Below, in pieces: positions 26,802 through 35,353 of a stretch of 64,000 nt of DNA (positions are counted from its first letter, which is position 1; each line of letters starts with the position of its first letter). The notes beneath the pieces were generated by a model. That model was given only the letters and a program-made list of their open reading frames with translations. It ran no database searches and was not told the DNA's origin. A program made the position numbers and the translations under genes. Origin of the DNA: Leifsonia sp. ZF2019 (GTDB lineage: Bacteria; Actinomycetota; Actinomycetes; Actinomycetales; Microbacteriaceae); contig NZ_CP065037.1 in NCBI RefSeq assembly GCF_019924635.1, positions 2,852,001 through 2,916,000 of the forward strand, given 5' to 3'.

Positions 26802-26808
26802 GCTCACA

Positions 26809-26875
26809 GCCCCCGCGTACACAGAAAGTGCTCCGAATCCGCCCGATTCGGAGCACTTTCTGTGTACTCGGGGGC
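26809..26875 (+). terminator. Long hairpin terminator after gnd
   Basis: Arms of 31 bp (26809-26839 and 26845-26875) pair with one mismatch around the loop CGCCC. The core arm reads GTACACAGAAAGTGCTCC then GAATC. It begins eight bases past the gnd stop and would work on either strand. Confidence 0.85.
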
Positions 26876-26897
26876 CGCGACGGGTGAGACTCGGAGG

Positions 26898-27242
26898 GTG
26901 ACGTACGAGGAGCATCCTGAGCTGGCGGCGTACGAGCCCATCGACCGGTCGCCGCGCGCCCGGCGCGTGATCGTGATCCGCGTCGTCGTGGTGCTCGCGC
27001 TCGGCGGGCTGCTGCTGCCCGGCATCCTGCTGACCATCGGGATGCAGACGTCCACGGCCGAGTACACCTGCGGCGTCTACGTGCGCCACTACCAGCCCGA
27101 CGCGACGGGATCCTCCGCCCGCTTCGAGCTGGTCGCCCCCGCAGGGCCGGGCTGGCAGTGCTACGCGCTCAACACCGAGGGCGACGCGACGTTCGTCGCG
27201 CCGCTCGGCCTCATCCCGTCGGCGCCGCACTCCCTCCCCTGA
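26898..27242 (+). CDS. Small single-pass membrane protein
   Basis: The protein has about 114 residues from the GTG at 26898 (VTYEEHPELAAYEP). A longer frame starts at 26862, but inside the gnd terminator. CGGAGG directly abuts the chosen GTG, which is too close to serve it, so the start is uncertain. A basic stretch (RSPRARRVIVIR) is followed by one hydrophobic segment, residues about 26-48. The outer domain has two cysteines (YTCGVYV, WQCYAL) that could form a disulfide. I do not recognise the family. It converges on prs. Confidence 0.6.
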   Translation: MTYEEHPELAAYEPIDRSPRARRVIVIRVVVVLALGGLLLPGILLTIGMQTSTAEYTCGVYVRHYQPDATGSSARFELVAPAGPGWQCYALNTEGDATFVAPLGLIPSAPHSLP

Positions 27243-27255
27243 GCGTCGCCGACCC

Positions 27256-27291
27256 GGCGACACCCTCGGATCAGGCGACACCCTCGGATCA
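27256..27291. repeat. Two tandem 18-bp copies between convergent genes
   Basis: GGCGACACCCTCGGATCA occurs twice head to tail, followed by GGC of a third copy. It lies in the 102-base gap between the small membrane protein gene and prs. Confidence 0.8.
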
Positions 27292-27344
27292 GGCCGCGCT
27301 CGACGGGGTCGAGTGCGCGGTCGATTCTGCGCGTGCGTCCGGGG

Positions 27345-28322
27345 CTACGCGGCCCCGTCGAACATCGACGTCACCGAGCCATCGGTGAAGACCTGCTCGA
27401 TCGCGTCCGCGAGAAGCGGGGCGATCGGCAGGACCGTGAGCTTGTCCCAGCGCTTGTGCTCGGGCAGCGGCAGGGTGTCGGTGACGACGACCGAGTCGAT
27501 GACGTCCGACTGCAGCAGCTCGACCGCGGGGTCGCTGAACACAGCGTGCGTCGCCGCGACGACGACGCCGGTGGCGCCGTTGGCCTTGAGCGCCTCCGCC
27601 GCCTTGACGATGGTGCGGCCCGTGTCGATCAGATCGTCCACCAGGAGGCAGACGCGGCCCTCCACGTCACCCACGATCTCGTGCACCGACACCTGGTTCG
27701 GGACGAGCGGGTCGCGGCGCTTGTGGATGATGGCGAGCGGGACGCCCAGCTTGTCGCTCCAGTTGTCGGCCACGCGGACGCGGCCCATGTCGGGCGACAC
27801 GACCGTGAGGGTCGCCGGGTCGAGCTCGCGGCGCATGTGCTCGAGGAGCACCGGCATGGCGAAGAGGTGGTCGACGGGGCCGTCGAAGAAGCCCTGGATC
27901 TGAGCGGCGTGGAGGTCGACCGACATGATGCGGTCGGCGCCCGCCGCCTTGAACAGGTCGGCGACCAGGCGGGCCGAGATCGGCTCGCGGCCGCGGCCCT
28001 TCTTATCCTGTCGGGCATAGGGGTAGAACGGCGCGACGACGGTGATGCGCTTGGCCGACGCCCGCTTGAGCGCGTCGACCATGATCAGCTGCTCCATCAG
28101 CCACTCGTTGATCGGCGAGGTGTGCGACTGGATGACGAAGGCGTCCGACCCGCGGACGCTCTCGTCGAACCGGGCATAGATCTCGCCGTTCGCGAAGGTT
28201 CGCGCGTCGGTCGGGACCAGCTCGCTGCCGAGGCAGTCGGCGATCTCCCGGGCCAGCTGGGGGTGCGCCCGCCCCGAGATGAGGACGAGGCGCTTCTGGC
28301 CGTTCGCGGTGATCCCAGACAC
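27345..28322 (-). CDS. prs: Ribose-phosphate pyrophosphokinase (PRPP synthetase)
   Basis: This 325-residue class I enzyme makes PRPP from ribose-5-phosphate and ATP for nucleotide, His, Trp and NAD synthesis. Marks are FANGEIYARFDESVRGSDAFVIQSH, the flexible-loop region YPYARQDKKGRGREPISARLVADL, the DLHAAQIQGFFDGPVDHLFAMP metal/ribose site and the PRPP-binding loop VDDLIDTGRTI. The GTG/ATG region at 28322 abuts the glmU stop, so prs follows glmU in one operon. It uses ribose-5-phosphate that the gnd branch can supply. Confidence 0.97.
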   Translation of the reverse strand: MSGITANGQKRLVLISGRAHPQLAREIADCLGSELVPTDARTFANGEIYARFDESVRGSDAFVIQSHTSPINEWLMEQLIMVDALKRASAKRITVVAPFYPYARQDKKGRGREPISARLVADLFKAAGADRIMSVDLHAAQIQGFFDGPVDHLFAMPVLLEHMRRELDPATLTVVSPDMGRVRVADNWSDKLGVPLAIIHKRRDPLVPNQVSVHEIVGDVEGRVCLLVDDLIDTGRTIVKAAEALKANGATGVVVAATHAVFSDPAVELLQSDVIDSVVVTDTLPLPEHKRWDKLTVLPIAPLLADAIEQVFTDGSVTSMFDGAA

Positions 28323-29747
28323 TTATTCTCCGCTCTCTTCCGCAGCTCGGGCGGCGTCCGTGCCCGGTCGCTTCTGCGCGACCCAGCCTTCGATGTTGCG
28401 TTGCGGGGCGACGGTGATGGCCAGCGAGCCGGCCGGGACATCCTTGCGGACGACGGTTCCCGCTCCCGTGTACGCTCCGTCACCCATCCTAACCGGCGCG
28501 ACGAACACGGTGTTGCTGGCTGCGCGCACGTGCGAGCCGATCTCGGTGCGGTGCTTGTGCACGCCGTCGTAGTTCGCCGTGATGACGCCGGCGCCGAGGT
28601 TCGACTTCTCGCCGACCTCGGCGTCGCCGACGTAGTTGAAGTGCGCCAGCTTGGTGCCCGCGCCGATGGTGGCGTTCTTCGTCTCGACGAAGGTGCCGAT
28701 CTTGCCGTCCGCGCCGAGGACGGTTCCCGGTCGCAGGTAGGCGAACGGGCCGACGGTCGCCCCGGCGCCGATCACGGCGAGCGTCGCGTCGGTGCGCGTG
28801 ACCGTCGCGCCGGCGCCGACCTCGCAGTCCAGGAGGGTCGTGTCCGGTCCGATCGTGGCACCCGTCTCGACGAGGGTCGCGCCGCGCAGCTGCGTGCCGG
28901 GCAGGATCGTGACGTCGGGGGCCAGCTTCGTCTTGACGTCGATCCACGTGGTGGCCGGGTCCTGCACGGTGACGCCGGCGAGCTGCCAGGTGCGCACGAT
29001 GAGGGCGTTGAGCTTCGCCGCCATCTCGCTGAGCTGGGCGCGGTCGTTGATGCCCTCGACGAGCCACGAGTCGGCCACGGGGAGGGCGTCGACGTCGAAA
29101 CCCGCCTCGCGGAGGAGGCCGATGACATCCGTCAGGTATTTCTCGCCCTGCGCGTTGTCGGTGGTGACCGCCGCGAGCATGTCGCGCAGTGCCGCCGCCC
29201 CGAAGAGGTAGATGCCGGCGTTGATCTCGCCGATGGCGCGCTCCTCCGCCGTGGCGTCCTTGTGCTCGACGATGCGGTCGAGCGTGCCGGCGGCGTTGCG
29301 CACGATGCGGCCGTACCCGGTGGCATCGGCGGGGAAGCTGGAGAGGATGGTCGCCGCCGAGCCGCTCCCGCGGTGGTCGGCGATGAGCCCGCGCAGGGTC
29401 TCGGCGTCGAGCAGCGGGACGTCGCCGTTGACGACCAGCACGTCTCCGGCGAAGTCGGCCGGAAGCGCCGCGACGGCCTGCTCGACGGCGCGGCCCGTGC
29501 CCGGGATCTCGTCCTGGTCGACGATCACGGCTTCCGGCAGGTCGGCCTCGATGACCGCGGCCAGACGGTCGCGCTCGTGCCGCACCACCGCGACGACGTG
29601 CGCCGCGTCGAGCTCGCGCGTCGTGGCGAGCACATGCCCCACGATCGGGATGCCTCCGAGCTCGTGCAGGAGCTTCGGGGTGGCGGACTTCATCCGCGTC
29701 CCCTGCCCCGCCGCGAGAACGACGATGGCGAGATTCTGGTCGGTCAT
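28323..29747 (-). CDS. glmU: Bifunctional UDP-GlcNAc pyrophosphorylase / GlcN-1-P acetyltransferase
   Basis: This 474-residue enzyme makes UDP-GlcNAc for peptidoglycan. The N-terminal uridyltransferase domain has VVLAAGQGTRMKS, GTGRAVEQAV, VVNGDVPLLDA and EINAGIYLF. From about residue 255 a left-handed beta-helix with hexapeptide repeats carries the acetyltransferase, including FAYLRPGTVLG, KNATIGAGTKLAHFNYVGDAEVGEKSNLGAGVITANYDG and the C-terminal RNIEGW. The ATG at 29747 has GGAGGG upstream. It is the first gene of the glmU-prs unit, and a tRNA-Gln gene lies 32 bases upstream on the same strand. Confidence 0.97.
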   Translation of the reverse strand: MTDQNLAIVVLAAGQGTRMKSATPKLLHELGGIPIVGHVLATTRELDAAHVVAVVRHERDRLAAVIEADLPEAVIVDQDEIPGTGRAVEQAVAALPADFAGDVLVVNGDVPLLDAETLRGLIADHRGSGSAATILSSFPADATGYGRIVRNAAGTLDRIVEHKDATAEERAIGEINAGIYLFGAAALRDMLAAVTTDNAQGEKYLTDVIGLLREAGFDVDALPVADSWLVEGINDRAQLSEMAAKLNALIVRTWQLAGVTVQDPATTWIDVKTKLAPDVTILPGTQLRGATLVETGATIGPDTTLLDCEVGAGATVTRTDATLAVIGAGATVGPFAYLRPGTVLGADGKIGTFVETKNATIGAGTKLAHFNYVGDAEVGEKSNLGAGVITANYDGVHKHRTEIGSHVRAASNTVFVAPVRMGDGAYTGAGTVVRKDVPAGSLAITVAPQRNIEGWVAQKRPGTDAARAAEESGE

Positions 29748-29779
29748 GTCCCTCCAAGGGTCGATGCGGCGGGATGCCG

Positions 29780-29851
29780 CTCCGCCTCCAGGACTCGAAC
29801 CTGGACCTCACAGCTCCAAAGGCTGTCGTGCTGCCATTACACCAAGGCGGA
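29780..29851 (-). tRNA. tRNA-Gln (anticodon TTG)
   Basis: The 72-nt minus-strand RNA begins TCCGCCTTGGTGTAATGGCA and folds as a cloverleaf. The acceptor arms are TCCGCCT/AGGCGGA, and the anticodon arm is ACAGC-CTTTGGA-GCTGT with anticodon TTG. The T-arm contains GGTTCGAGTCC. CCA is not encoded. Its place just upstream of glmU is common in Actinobacteria. Confidence 0.96.
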
Positions 29852-29941
29852 CCGCGCGGGAGACGCGCAGATGACAGTCTGCCAGACGCGTCCCGTGCAT
29901 CAGGTGGGCACAGCGCGCGACGAGACAGGCCGAGCGGTGAA

Positions 29942-29947
29942 TACGAT
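29942..29947 (+). promoter_or_regulatory. -10 element of the MarR gene
   Basis: TACGAT is followed by six bases (GGAGGG) and the ATG at 29954. The spacing fits a leaderless transcript, although GGAGGG could also act in translation from an upstream start. Confidence 0.45.
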
Positions 29948-29953
29948 GGAGGG

Positions 29954-30466
29954 ATGGGTGACGCACGCGACGATGGACCGCGCGACGAGGTGGACCGCAT
30001 CGTCGGTGCATGGCTGCGCGAGCGCCCCGACCTCGACTTCTCCCCGCTGCAGGTGCTCTCCCGCGTCGACCGCCTCTCCCGGCACCTCGACCGCGCCCGC
30101 CGCGCGGCCTTCGACCGCTCCGACCTCGACTCCTGGGAGTTCGACGTGCTCTCGGCGCTCCGACGCGCCGGAGCCCCCTACCAGCTCAGCCCGAAATCCC
30201 TCCTGCAGCAGACCCTCGTCTCCTCCGGCACCATGACCAACCGGATCGACCGCCTCGTGGCCCGCGGCCTGGTCGAGCGTCGCACCGATCCGAACGACGG
30301 CCGTGGCATCCTGGTGCAGATGTCCGCCCAGGGCCTCGCGCGCGTCGACGCCGCGATCACCCGGCTCGTGGACGCGGAGGCCGATCTGCTCGAGGCGCTC
30401 TCGCCCTCCGACCAGGAGCGGCTGGCGTCCCTCCTGCGCAAGCTGAGCCTCGGCTTCGACGCCTGA
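29954..30466 (+). CDS. MarR family transcriptional regulator
   Basis: This 170-residue winged helix-turn-helix regulator has a helical dimerisation region (FSPLQVLSRVDRLSRHLDRARRAAF). The DNA-binding part follows: WEFDVLSALRRAGAPYQLSPKSLLQQTLVSSGTMTNRIDRLVARGLVERRTDPNDGRGILVQMS, with the wing at DPNDGRG. The ATG at 29954 is preferred over the open frame reaching 29774, which overlaps the tRNA gene. Its target is unknown; it is divergent from tRNA-Gln/glmU and 140 bases upstream of the TagF-like gene. A hairpin terminator follows. Confidence 0.88.
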   Translation: MGDARDDGPRDEVDRIVGAWLRERPDLDFSPLQVLSRVDRLSRHLDRARRAAFDRSDLDSWEFDVLSALRRAGAPYQLSPKSLLQQTLVSSGTMTNRIDRLVARGLVERRTDPNDGRGILVQMSAQGLARVDAAITRLVDAEADLLEALSPSDQERLASLLRKLSLGFDA

Positions 30467-30475
30467 CCCTCGCCC

Positions 30476-30528
30476 ATGTGGACCGAATGTGGCGTAAGCG
30501 CGCCTCCAACTCGACATTCGGTCCACAT
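30476..30528 (+). terminator. Inverted repeat after the MarR gene
   Basis: ATGTGGACCGAATGT (30476-30490) pairs perfectly with ACATTCGGTCCACAT (30514-30528) around a 23-base loop that holds a smaller GGCG/CGCC hairpin. It starts ten bases past the MarR stop. Its arm shares the word ACATTCGG with the repeats after pth. Confidence 0.65.
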
Positions 30529-30605
30529 CCGCGGAGGGGCGCACGCAGCCGGCTCGTGCCCCACTCCCAGGAGACCGTTATCCCGCTCTCATAAACTCGC
30601 TGGCG

Positions 30606-33119
30606 ATGAGACTCTCCCGATTGAAGCGCCTGCCGTCGCGGGTGAAACGCGCCGCCCGGTTCGAGATCCACGCGCACTGGCGCCGCCAGCCGCTGGTCGC
30701 CGGGAGCGTCTTCTACGAGTCCTTCTCGGGCAACGGGATGCTCGACAACCCGGAGGCCGTCTTCCGGGCGCTGCTCGCCGCTCCCGATCTGCAGCATCTC
30801 ACCCACGTGTGGGCGCTCTCCGACTTCGACCAGTACCGGTCGGCGATCGACGAGTTCTCGGGAGACCCCCGGGTGACGTTCGTGCGCTACGGCTCGGCCT
30901 CGTACTACCGGGCGCTCGCGACCAGCCAGTACCTGGTCAACAATGCGACCTTCCCTCCCGACTTCTCGAAGCGCGACGGCCAGGTGTACCTCAACACCTG
31001 GCACGGCACGCCCCTGAAGCGGATGGGATACGACATCGAGGACGGCGCGCTCGGCGCCGCGAACATCCTCCGCAACTTCGTCCAGGCCGACTATCTGCTC
31101 TCCGCGAACCCGTTCATGACCGAGCAGATGTACGAGACGGCGTACAAGCTGAGAGGCATCTACCGCGGGACCCTCGTCGAGGAAGGCTACCCGCGCATCG
31201 ACCGGCAGTTCCTCGACGACGCGGGGCGCGCCGCCGTGCGCACCCGTCTCACGGCGGCGGGCATCCCGCTCGGCGACCGCGCGGTCGTGCTCTACGCGCC
31301 CACGTGGAAGGGCACGACCTTCGGGCGGCCGACCGACGACCTCGACGAGATGCTGGAGCACATCCACCGCATCGAGGAGCAGCTCGACACCAGCCGGTAC
31401 GTCGTGCTCCTCAAGACCCACCAGTCCGTGCACGCGCTCGCGGCCCACCGCCCCGAGCTGAAGCGGCTGCTCGTCCCGAACGAGATCCCCACCAATCTGG
31501 TGCTCGGCGCCTCGGACCTGCTGATCTCCGACTACTCGAGCATCTTCTTCGACTTCCTCCGGACCGGCCGCCCGATCGTGTTCTTCACCCCGGACCTCGC
31601 CGACTACGCCGGCACCCGCGGACTCTACTTCGAGCCAGACGAGTGGCCCGGTCCGGTGTACGAGTCGGCGCGGGAGGTCGGCGAGGCGATCGCCCGCATC
31701 GCCGCCGACGGCGATCGCGTGCCGGAGGCGGACCGCGAGCGCTACGACTCCATGCAGCGCCGATTCACTCCGTATGAGGACGGTCACGCCGCCGACAGGG
31801 TCGTCGACATCGTGTTCCGCGGCGCGCGCGACGGCTACCGGCTGCGCGACGACCTCGCGGACGACGGCCGTCGGAAGATCCTGCTCTACCTGGGCGGGAT
31901 GCGCCCCAACGGCATCACGACCTCGGCCCTCAACCTCCTGAACAACCTCGATCACGACCAGTACGACGTGTCGGCGTTCTTCGCGCAGAGCCGATCGCGG
32001 CCGACGATCGCCAAGCAGCAGCAGATCCACCCGGCGGTGCGCCAGTTCCCGCGCGTCGGCGGCATGAACGGGGCGAAGCTGCTGCACCTGGCACGGCACC
32101 TGCATTTCCGCCGCGGCCGCATCGCGGAGCACGCGGACGTGCCGGCGCAGAACCGCCTCTGGGACGACGAGTGGTACCGCTGCTTCGGTGAGAGCCGCTT
32201 CGACTATGTGGTCGACTTCTCCGGCTACGGACCGTTCTGGGCCGCCCTGCTGCTGCACTCCCCCGACGCCCAGCGCGCCATCTGGCTGCACAACGACCTC
32301 GCCTCCGACGCGCACCGCGAGGTCAACGGCGAGAAGAAGATGCTGCACAGCCTCACGCAGATCTTCACCCTCTACGGGCAGTACGACCACCTCGTCTCCG
32401 TCTCGCCCACCCTCTCCGACATCAACCGGGAGGCCCTCGCCGAGTACGCCGCCCCCGAGAAGTTCCTCTCGGCGCTCAACACGGTCGATGCCGAGCACAT
32501 CCTCGAGAACGCACGGGCCGACCTCCACAAGGTGGCCTTCGACGAGGAGACCGGGATCGTTCCCGAGTGGGCGGAGGCGCTCCTCGCGGACGACGACGTG
32601 ACCACGTTCGTCAACGTGGGACGGCTCTCGCCGGAGAAGAACCAGGCGCGGCTGGTGCGCGCGTTCGCCACCGTGCACGCCGAGAATCCGAAGACGCGTC
32701 TCGTGATCGTCGGCTCCGGTCCGCTCGCCGACGACCTCCGGGCCCTGATCGCCGAGCTCGGCCTCGAGCACGCCGCCTTCTTGACCGGCATGCAGCGCAA
32801 CCCGCACGCCATCATGGCCGCCGCCGACTGCTTCGTGCTCTCCAGCGACTACGAGGGCCAGCCGATGGTCATCCTGGAAGCCCTCGTGCTCGACCTGCCG
32901 ATCGTGACGGTCGAGTTCGCCTCCGCGAAGAACGCCCTCCCGGCGGGCAGCGGGCTGGTCGTCCCGCAGACCGACGACGGCGTGGCCGACGGGATGCGCG
33001 CCTTCCTCGCCGGCACGGTGCCGGCCGGCCGCTTCGACTCCGCCGCCTACAACCGCAAGGCCGTCGGCGAGTTCTACCGCGCCATCGGCGCGACCCGGGC
33101 GCTGGCCGAGAAGCCGTAG
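30606..33119 (+). CDS. CDP-glycerol glycerophosphotransferase (TagF-like) fused to a GT4 glycosyltransferase
   Basis: This 837-residue protein joins two enzymes. Residues about 60-400 match the TagF/TarF glycerophosphotransferase fold: YLNTWHGTPLKRMGYD near 130, LYAPTWKG near 222, LLKTHQ, and SDYSSIFFDFLRTGRPIVFF near 307. Residues about 430-830 match a GT-B family 4 glycosyltransferase: LLYLGGMRPNGITTSALNLL, VNVGRLSPEKNQARLVRAFA near 670, VIVGSGPLADDLR, and LSSDYEGQPMVILEAL near 747. It probably polymerises poly(glycerol-phosphate) teichoic-acid-like chains and adds a sugar at the membrane's inner face. No signal or membrane helix is visible. It stands alone, without other teichoic acid genes nearby. 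Confidence 0.88.
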   Translation: MRLSRLKRLPSRVKRAARFEIHAHWRRQPLVAGSVFYESFSGNGMLDNPEAVFRALLAAPDLQHLTHVWALSDFDQYRSAIDEFSGDPRVTFVRYGSASYYRALATSQYLVNNATFPPDFSKRDGQVYLNTWHGTPLKRMGYDIEDGALGAANILRNFVQADYLLSANPFMTEQMYETAYKLRGIYRGTLVEEGYPRIDRQFLDDAGRAAVRTRLTAAGIPLGDRAVVLYAPTWKGTTFGRPTDDLDEMLEHIHRIEEQLDTSRYVVLLKTHQSVHALAAHRPELKRLLVPNEIPTNLVLGASDLLISDYSSIFFDFLRTGRPIVFFTPDLADYAGTRGLYFEPDEWPGPVYESAREVGEAIARIAADGDRVPEADRERYDSMQRRFTPYEDGHAADRVVDIVFRGARDGYRLRDDLADDGRRKILLYLGGMRPNGITTSALNLLNNLDHDQYDVSAFFAQSRSRPTIAKQQQIHPAVRQFPRVGGMNGAKLLHLARHLHFRRGRIAEHADVPAQNRLWDDEWYRCFGESRFDYVVDFSGYGPFWAALLLHSPDAQRAIWLHNDLASDAHREVNGEKKMLHSLTQIFTLYGQYDHLVSVSPTLSDINREALAEYAAPEKFLSALNTVDAEHILENARADLHKVAFDEETGIVPEWAEALLADDDVTTFVNVGRLSPEKNQARLVRAFATVHAENPKTRLVIVGSGPLADDLRALIAELGLEHAAFLTGMQRNPHAIMAAADCFVLSSDYEGQPMVILEALVLDLPIVTVEFASAKNALPAGSGLVVPQTDDGVADGMRAFLAGTVPAGRFDSAAYNRKAVGEFYRAIGATRALAEKP

Positions 33120-33132
33120 CCCGGCGGCGCGC

Positions 33133-34734
33133 TCACGCCCGCGCCGCGACCGCCACCGTGTCGACGCCCCGCGGCAGCTCCCCGTACAGCGACCCGCGCT
33201 CGGGGCCGAGTCGGGCGGCGACGAACGCGTCGGCGACGGCCGGCGGCGCGTGACGGATGAGCAGCGACGCCTGCAGTGCGACGGCGAGCGCGGAGACGGT
33301 CGAGCGAGCGGACGACTCGTCGGCCGTGTCGAGCGCGATGCGGAGTCGGTCGTGGTGGGCGTCGTACTCCGGGTGCGTCCCGCGCGCGGCGGCCAGCTCG
33401 GCGTCGAACGCCTCGCGGCTCGCGGGTTCGCGCGCGAGCGCCCGGAGCACGTCGAGGGCGATCACGTTGCCCGAGCCCTCCCAGATCGCCATCACGGGCT
33501 GCTCCCGGTAGCGGCGCGCGAGCGGGAAGGCCTCCGTGTAGCCGTTGCCGCCGAGGCACTCGAGGGCTTCGTAGGCATGGCCGGGGCCGCGCTTGCAGAC
33601 CCAGTACTTGGTGACAGCGGTCGCCAGGCGCCGGAACGCGACGTCTTCGTCCGGTGCGTCGGCGTCGTGGGCTCGCGCCAACCGGAGGGAGACGGCGGTC
33701 GCCGCCTCGGACTCCAGCGCGAGGTCGGCGAGCACGGCGGTCATCGCAGGCTGGTCGACGAGGCGCGCTCCGAAGGCCGAGCGATGGCGCACGTGCCAGG
33801 CGGCCTCGGCGACGGCCTGCCGCATGCCGGCCGCGCTGCCCAGGATGCAGTCGAGCCGCGTGCGGTTGACCATCTCCAGGATGGTGCGCACTCCGCGCCC
33901 CTCCTCGCCGAGGAGGAAGCCGATGGTCCCGTCGAACTCCACCTCGCTCGACGCGTTGGAGCGATTGCCCAGCTTGTCCTTGAGGCGCTGGATGAGGAAG
34001 ACGTTGCGCGTCCCGTCGCCCAGCACCCGGGGCACGACGAAGCAGCTCAGCCCGCCGGCGGTCTGCGCCAGCACCAGGAACGCGTCCGACATCGGCGCCG
34101 AGCAGAACCACTTGTGGCCGGTGATCAGCCAGCGGCCGTCGCCGGCGGCGAGCGCACGCGTCGTGTTGGCGCGCACGTCGGAGCCGCCCTGCTTCTCGGT
34201 CATCGCCATGCCGAACAGCGCCGACGTCTTGCCCGCTGCGAGACGCCCGTCGTAGTCACGGCTCAGGAGGCGCGGCACCCACTCGGCGGCGAGCACGTCG
34301 TCCGCGGCCAGCGCGGGGACGGCGGCGTGCGACATCGAGACCGGGCAGGCGTGCCCCGGCTCCACTTGCGCGAAGAGCAGGAAAGTGGCGGCGCGGGCGA
34401 CGTTCGCGCCCGGCCGCGGCTCGGCCCACGCCGACGTGTGCGCGCCGGCGGCGACCGCAGAGCGGATGATCCGGTGGTAGCTCTCGTCGTACTCCACCTC
34501 GTCGAGGCGGTTGCCCCAGCGATCGAAGCCGCGCAACTGCGGCTCGCGCGTGTTCGCCCGCTCGGCGTCGGCCTGGAACGCGGCCGACCCGACCAGACGC
34601 CCGGACTCGCCGAGCGCGGGCACGGCCCAGCCGGCGTCGTAGCGGTGCACCGCCTCCTGCAGCGGGAGGTTCGCGGCGAACTCGTCGAGGTCGGTGCGCG
34701 GCGGAGGCTGGTTCACGACGGTGTGGGTGCCCAT
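33133..34734 (-). CDS. AidB-like acyl-CoA dehydrogenase
   Basis: This 533-residue flavoprotein is of the AidB/isovaleryl-CoA-dehydrogenase-like type, longer than ordinary acyl-CoA dehydrogenases (about 380). FAD and substrate region marks are ALFGMAMTEKQGGSDVRANTTRA, WLITGHKWFCSAPMSDAFLVLAQT, RLKDKLGNRSNASSEVEF, AFGARLVDQPAM and YEALECLGGNGYTEAFPLARRYREQPVMAIWEGSGNVIALDVLRAL. E. coli AidB belongs to the alkylation-damage response and binds DNA; many homologues are simple dehydrogenases. It converges on the TagF-like gene and is divergent from the GNAT gene. TAGACT lies eight bases upstream of the ATG at 34734. Confidence 0.88.
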   Translation of the reverse strand: MGTHTVVNQPPPRTDLDEFAANLPLQEAVHRYDAGWAVPALGESGRLVGSAAFQADAERANTREPQLRGFDRWGNRLDEVEYDESYHRIIRSAVAAGAHTSAWAEPRPGANVARAATFLLFAQVEPGHACPVSMSHAAVPALAADDVLAAEWVPRLLSRDYDGRLAAGKTSALFGMAMTEKQGGSDVRANTTRALAAGDGRWLITGHKWFCSAPMSDAFLVLAQTAGGLSCFVVPRVLGDGTRNVFLIQRLKDKLGNRSNASSEVEFDGTIGFLLGEEGRGVRTILEMVNRTRLDCILGSAAGMRQAVAEAAWHVRHRSAFGARLVDQPAMTAVLADLALESEAATAVSLRLARAHDADAPDEDVAFRRLATAVTKYWVCKRGPGHAYEALECLGGNGYTEAFPLARRYREQPVMAIWEGSGNVIALDVLRALAREPASREAFDAELAAARGTHPEYDAHHDRLRIALDTADESSARSTVSALAVALQASLLIRHAPPAVADAFVAARLGPERGSLYGELPRGVDTVAVAARA

Positions 34735-34778
34735 GCGGTGGGAGTCTACCCGGGGCCCCGGGACGGGTGGAGGCTACC

Positions 34779-35324
34779 GTGGACGGTGTGCGCATCCCGG
34801 ATCTCCTCACCGACCGTCTGCTGCTGCGGCGCTGGCGGGACGGGGACGCGACGTTCGCTTTCGAGCTGTACTCGCGCTGGGAGGTTCAGCGGTTCCTCGG
34901 CCGCACCCCGCGGGTCATGGCCGACCTGCGGGAGGCCGAGGCGCTCGTGCGCCGGCTGCGCCGCCGTGAGGACCGGTTCCGCGCCTACCGTGTCGTCGAG
35001 CTCGCCGCGACCGGCGAGCCGCTCGGAACGGTGATGCTCCAGCCGTTGCCCGCCTCCGGCGCGAGCGAACCGCTGCGCCCCAGCGGCGACACCGAGATCG
35101 GCTGGCACTTCCATCCTGCGCACTGGGGCCGCGGATACGCGACGGAGGCGGCGGGGTCGCTGCTGGCCGCGGCGCTCGACGACGGGTGCCCGCGCGTCCT
35201 CGCGGTGACGTATCCGGACAACCGGGCGTCGCAGCGCGTGTGCGAGCGGATCGGGATGACGAGCCTCGGCGTCAGCGACGCCTACTACAACACGGCGATG
35301 GAGCTGTTCGAGCGGACCGCGTGA
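34779..35324 (+). CDS. GNAT family N-acetyltransferase
   Basis: This acetyltransferase of about 181 residues belongs to the RimJ/RimL-like branch. TDRLLLRRWRDGDATFAFELYSRWEVQRFLG forms the first part. The acetyl-CoA site is IGWHFHPAHWGRGYATEAAGSLLAAAL, and RVLAVTYPDNRASQRVCERIGM follows. The GTG at 34779 has GGAGG five bases upstream. A GTG at 34788 is also possible, as it follows TACCGT by seven bases and could be leaderless. The substrate is unknown. The ABC-F gene begins 29 bases after its stop. Confidence 0.85.
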   Translation: MDGVRIPDLLTDRLLLRRWRDGDATFAFELYSRWEVQRFLGRTPRVMADLREAEALVRRLRRREDRFRAYRVVELAATGEPLGTVMLQPLPASGASEPLRPSGDTEIGWHFHPAHWGRGYATEAAGSLLAAALDDGCPRVLAVTYPDNRASQRVCERIGMTSLGVSDAYYNTAMELFERTA

Positions 35325-35353
35325 GCTCCCGTCCTCTGTACCCTTGAAGGGAC

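Noticed and set aside
26862..26897. Earlier GTG start for the small membrane protein
   Set aside because: It lies in the arm of the gnd terminator, although the chosen start is itself weakly supported.
27333..30236. A 967-residue plus-strand open frame across prs, glmU and the tRNA gene
   Set aside because: It runs antisense to two certain genes and through a tRNA gene.
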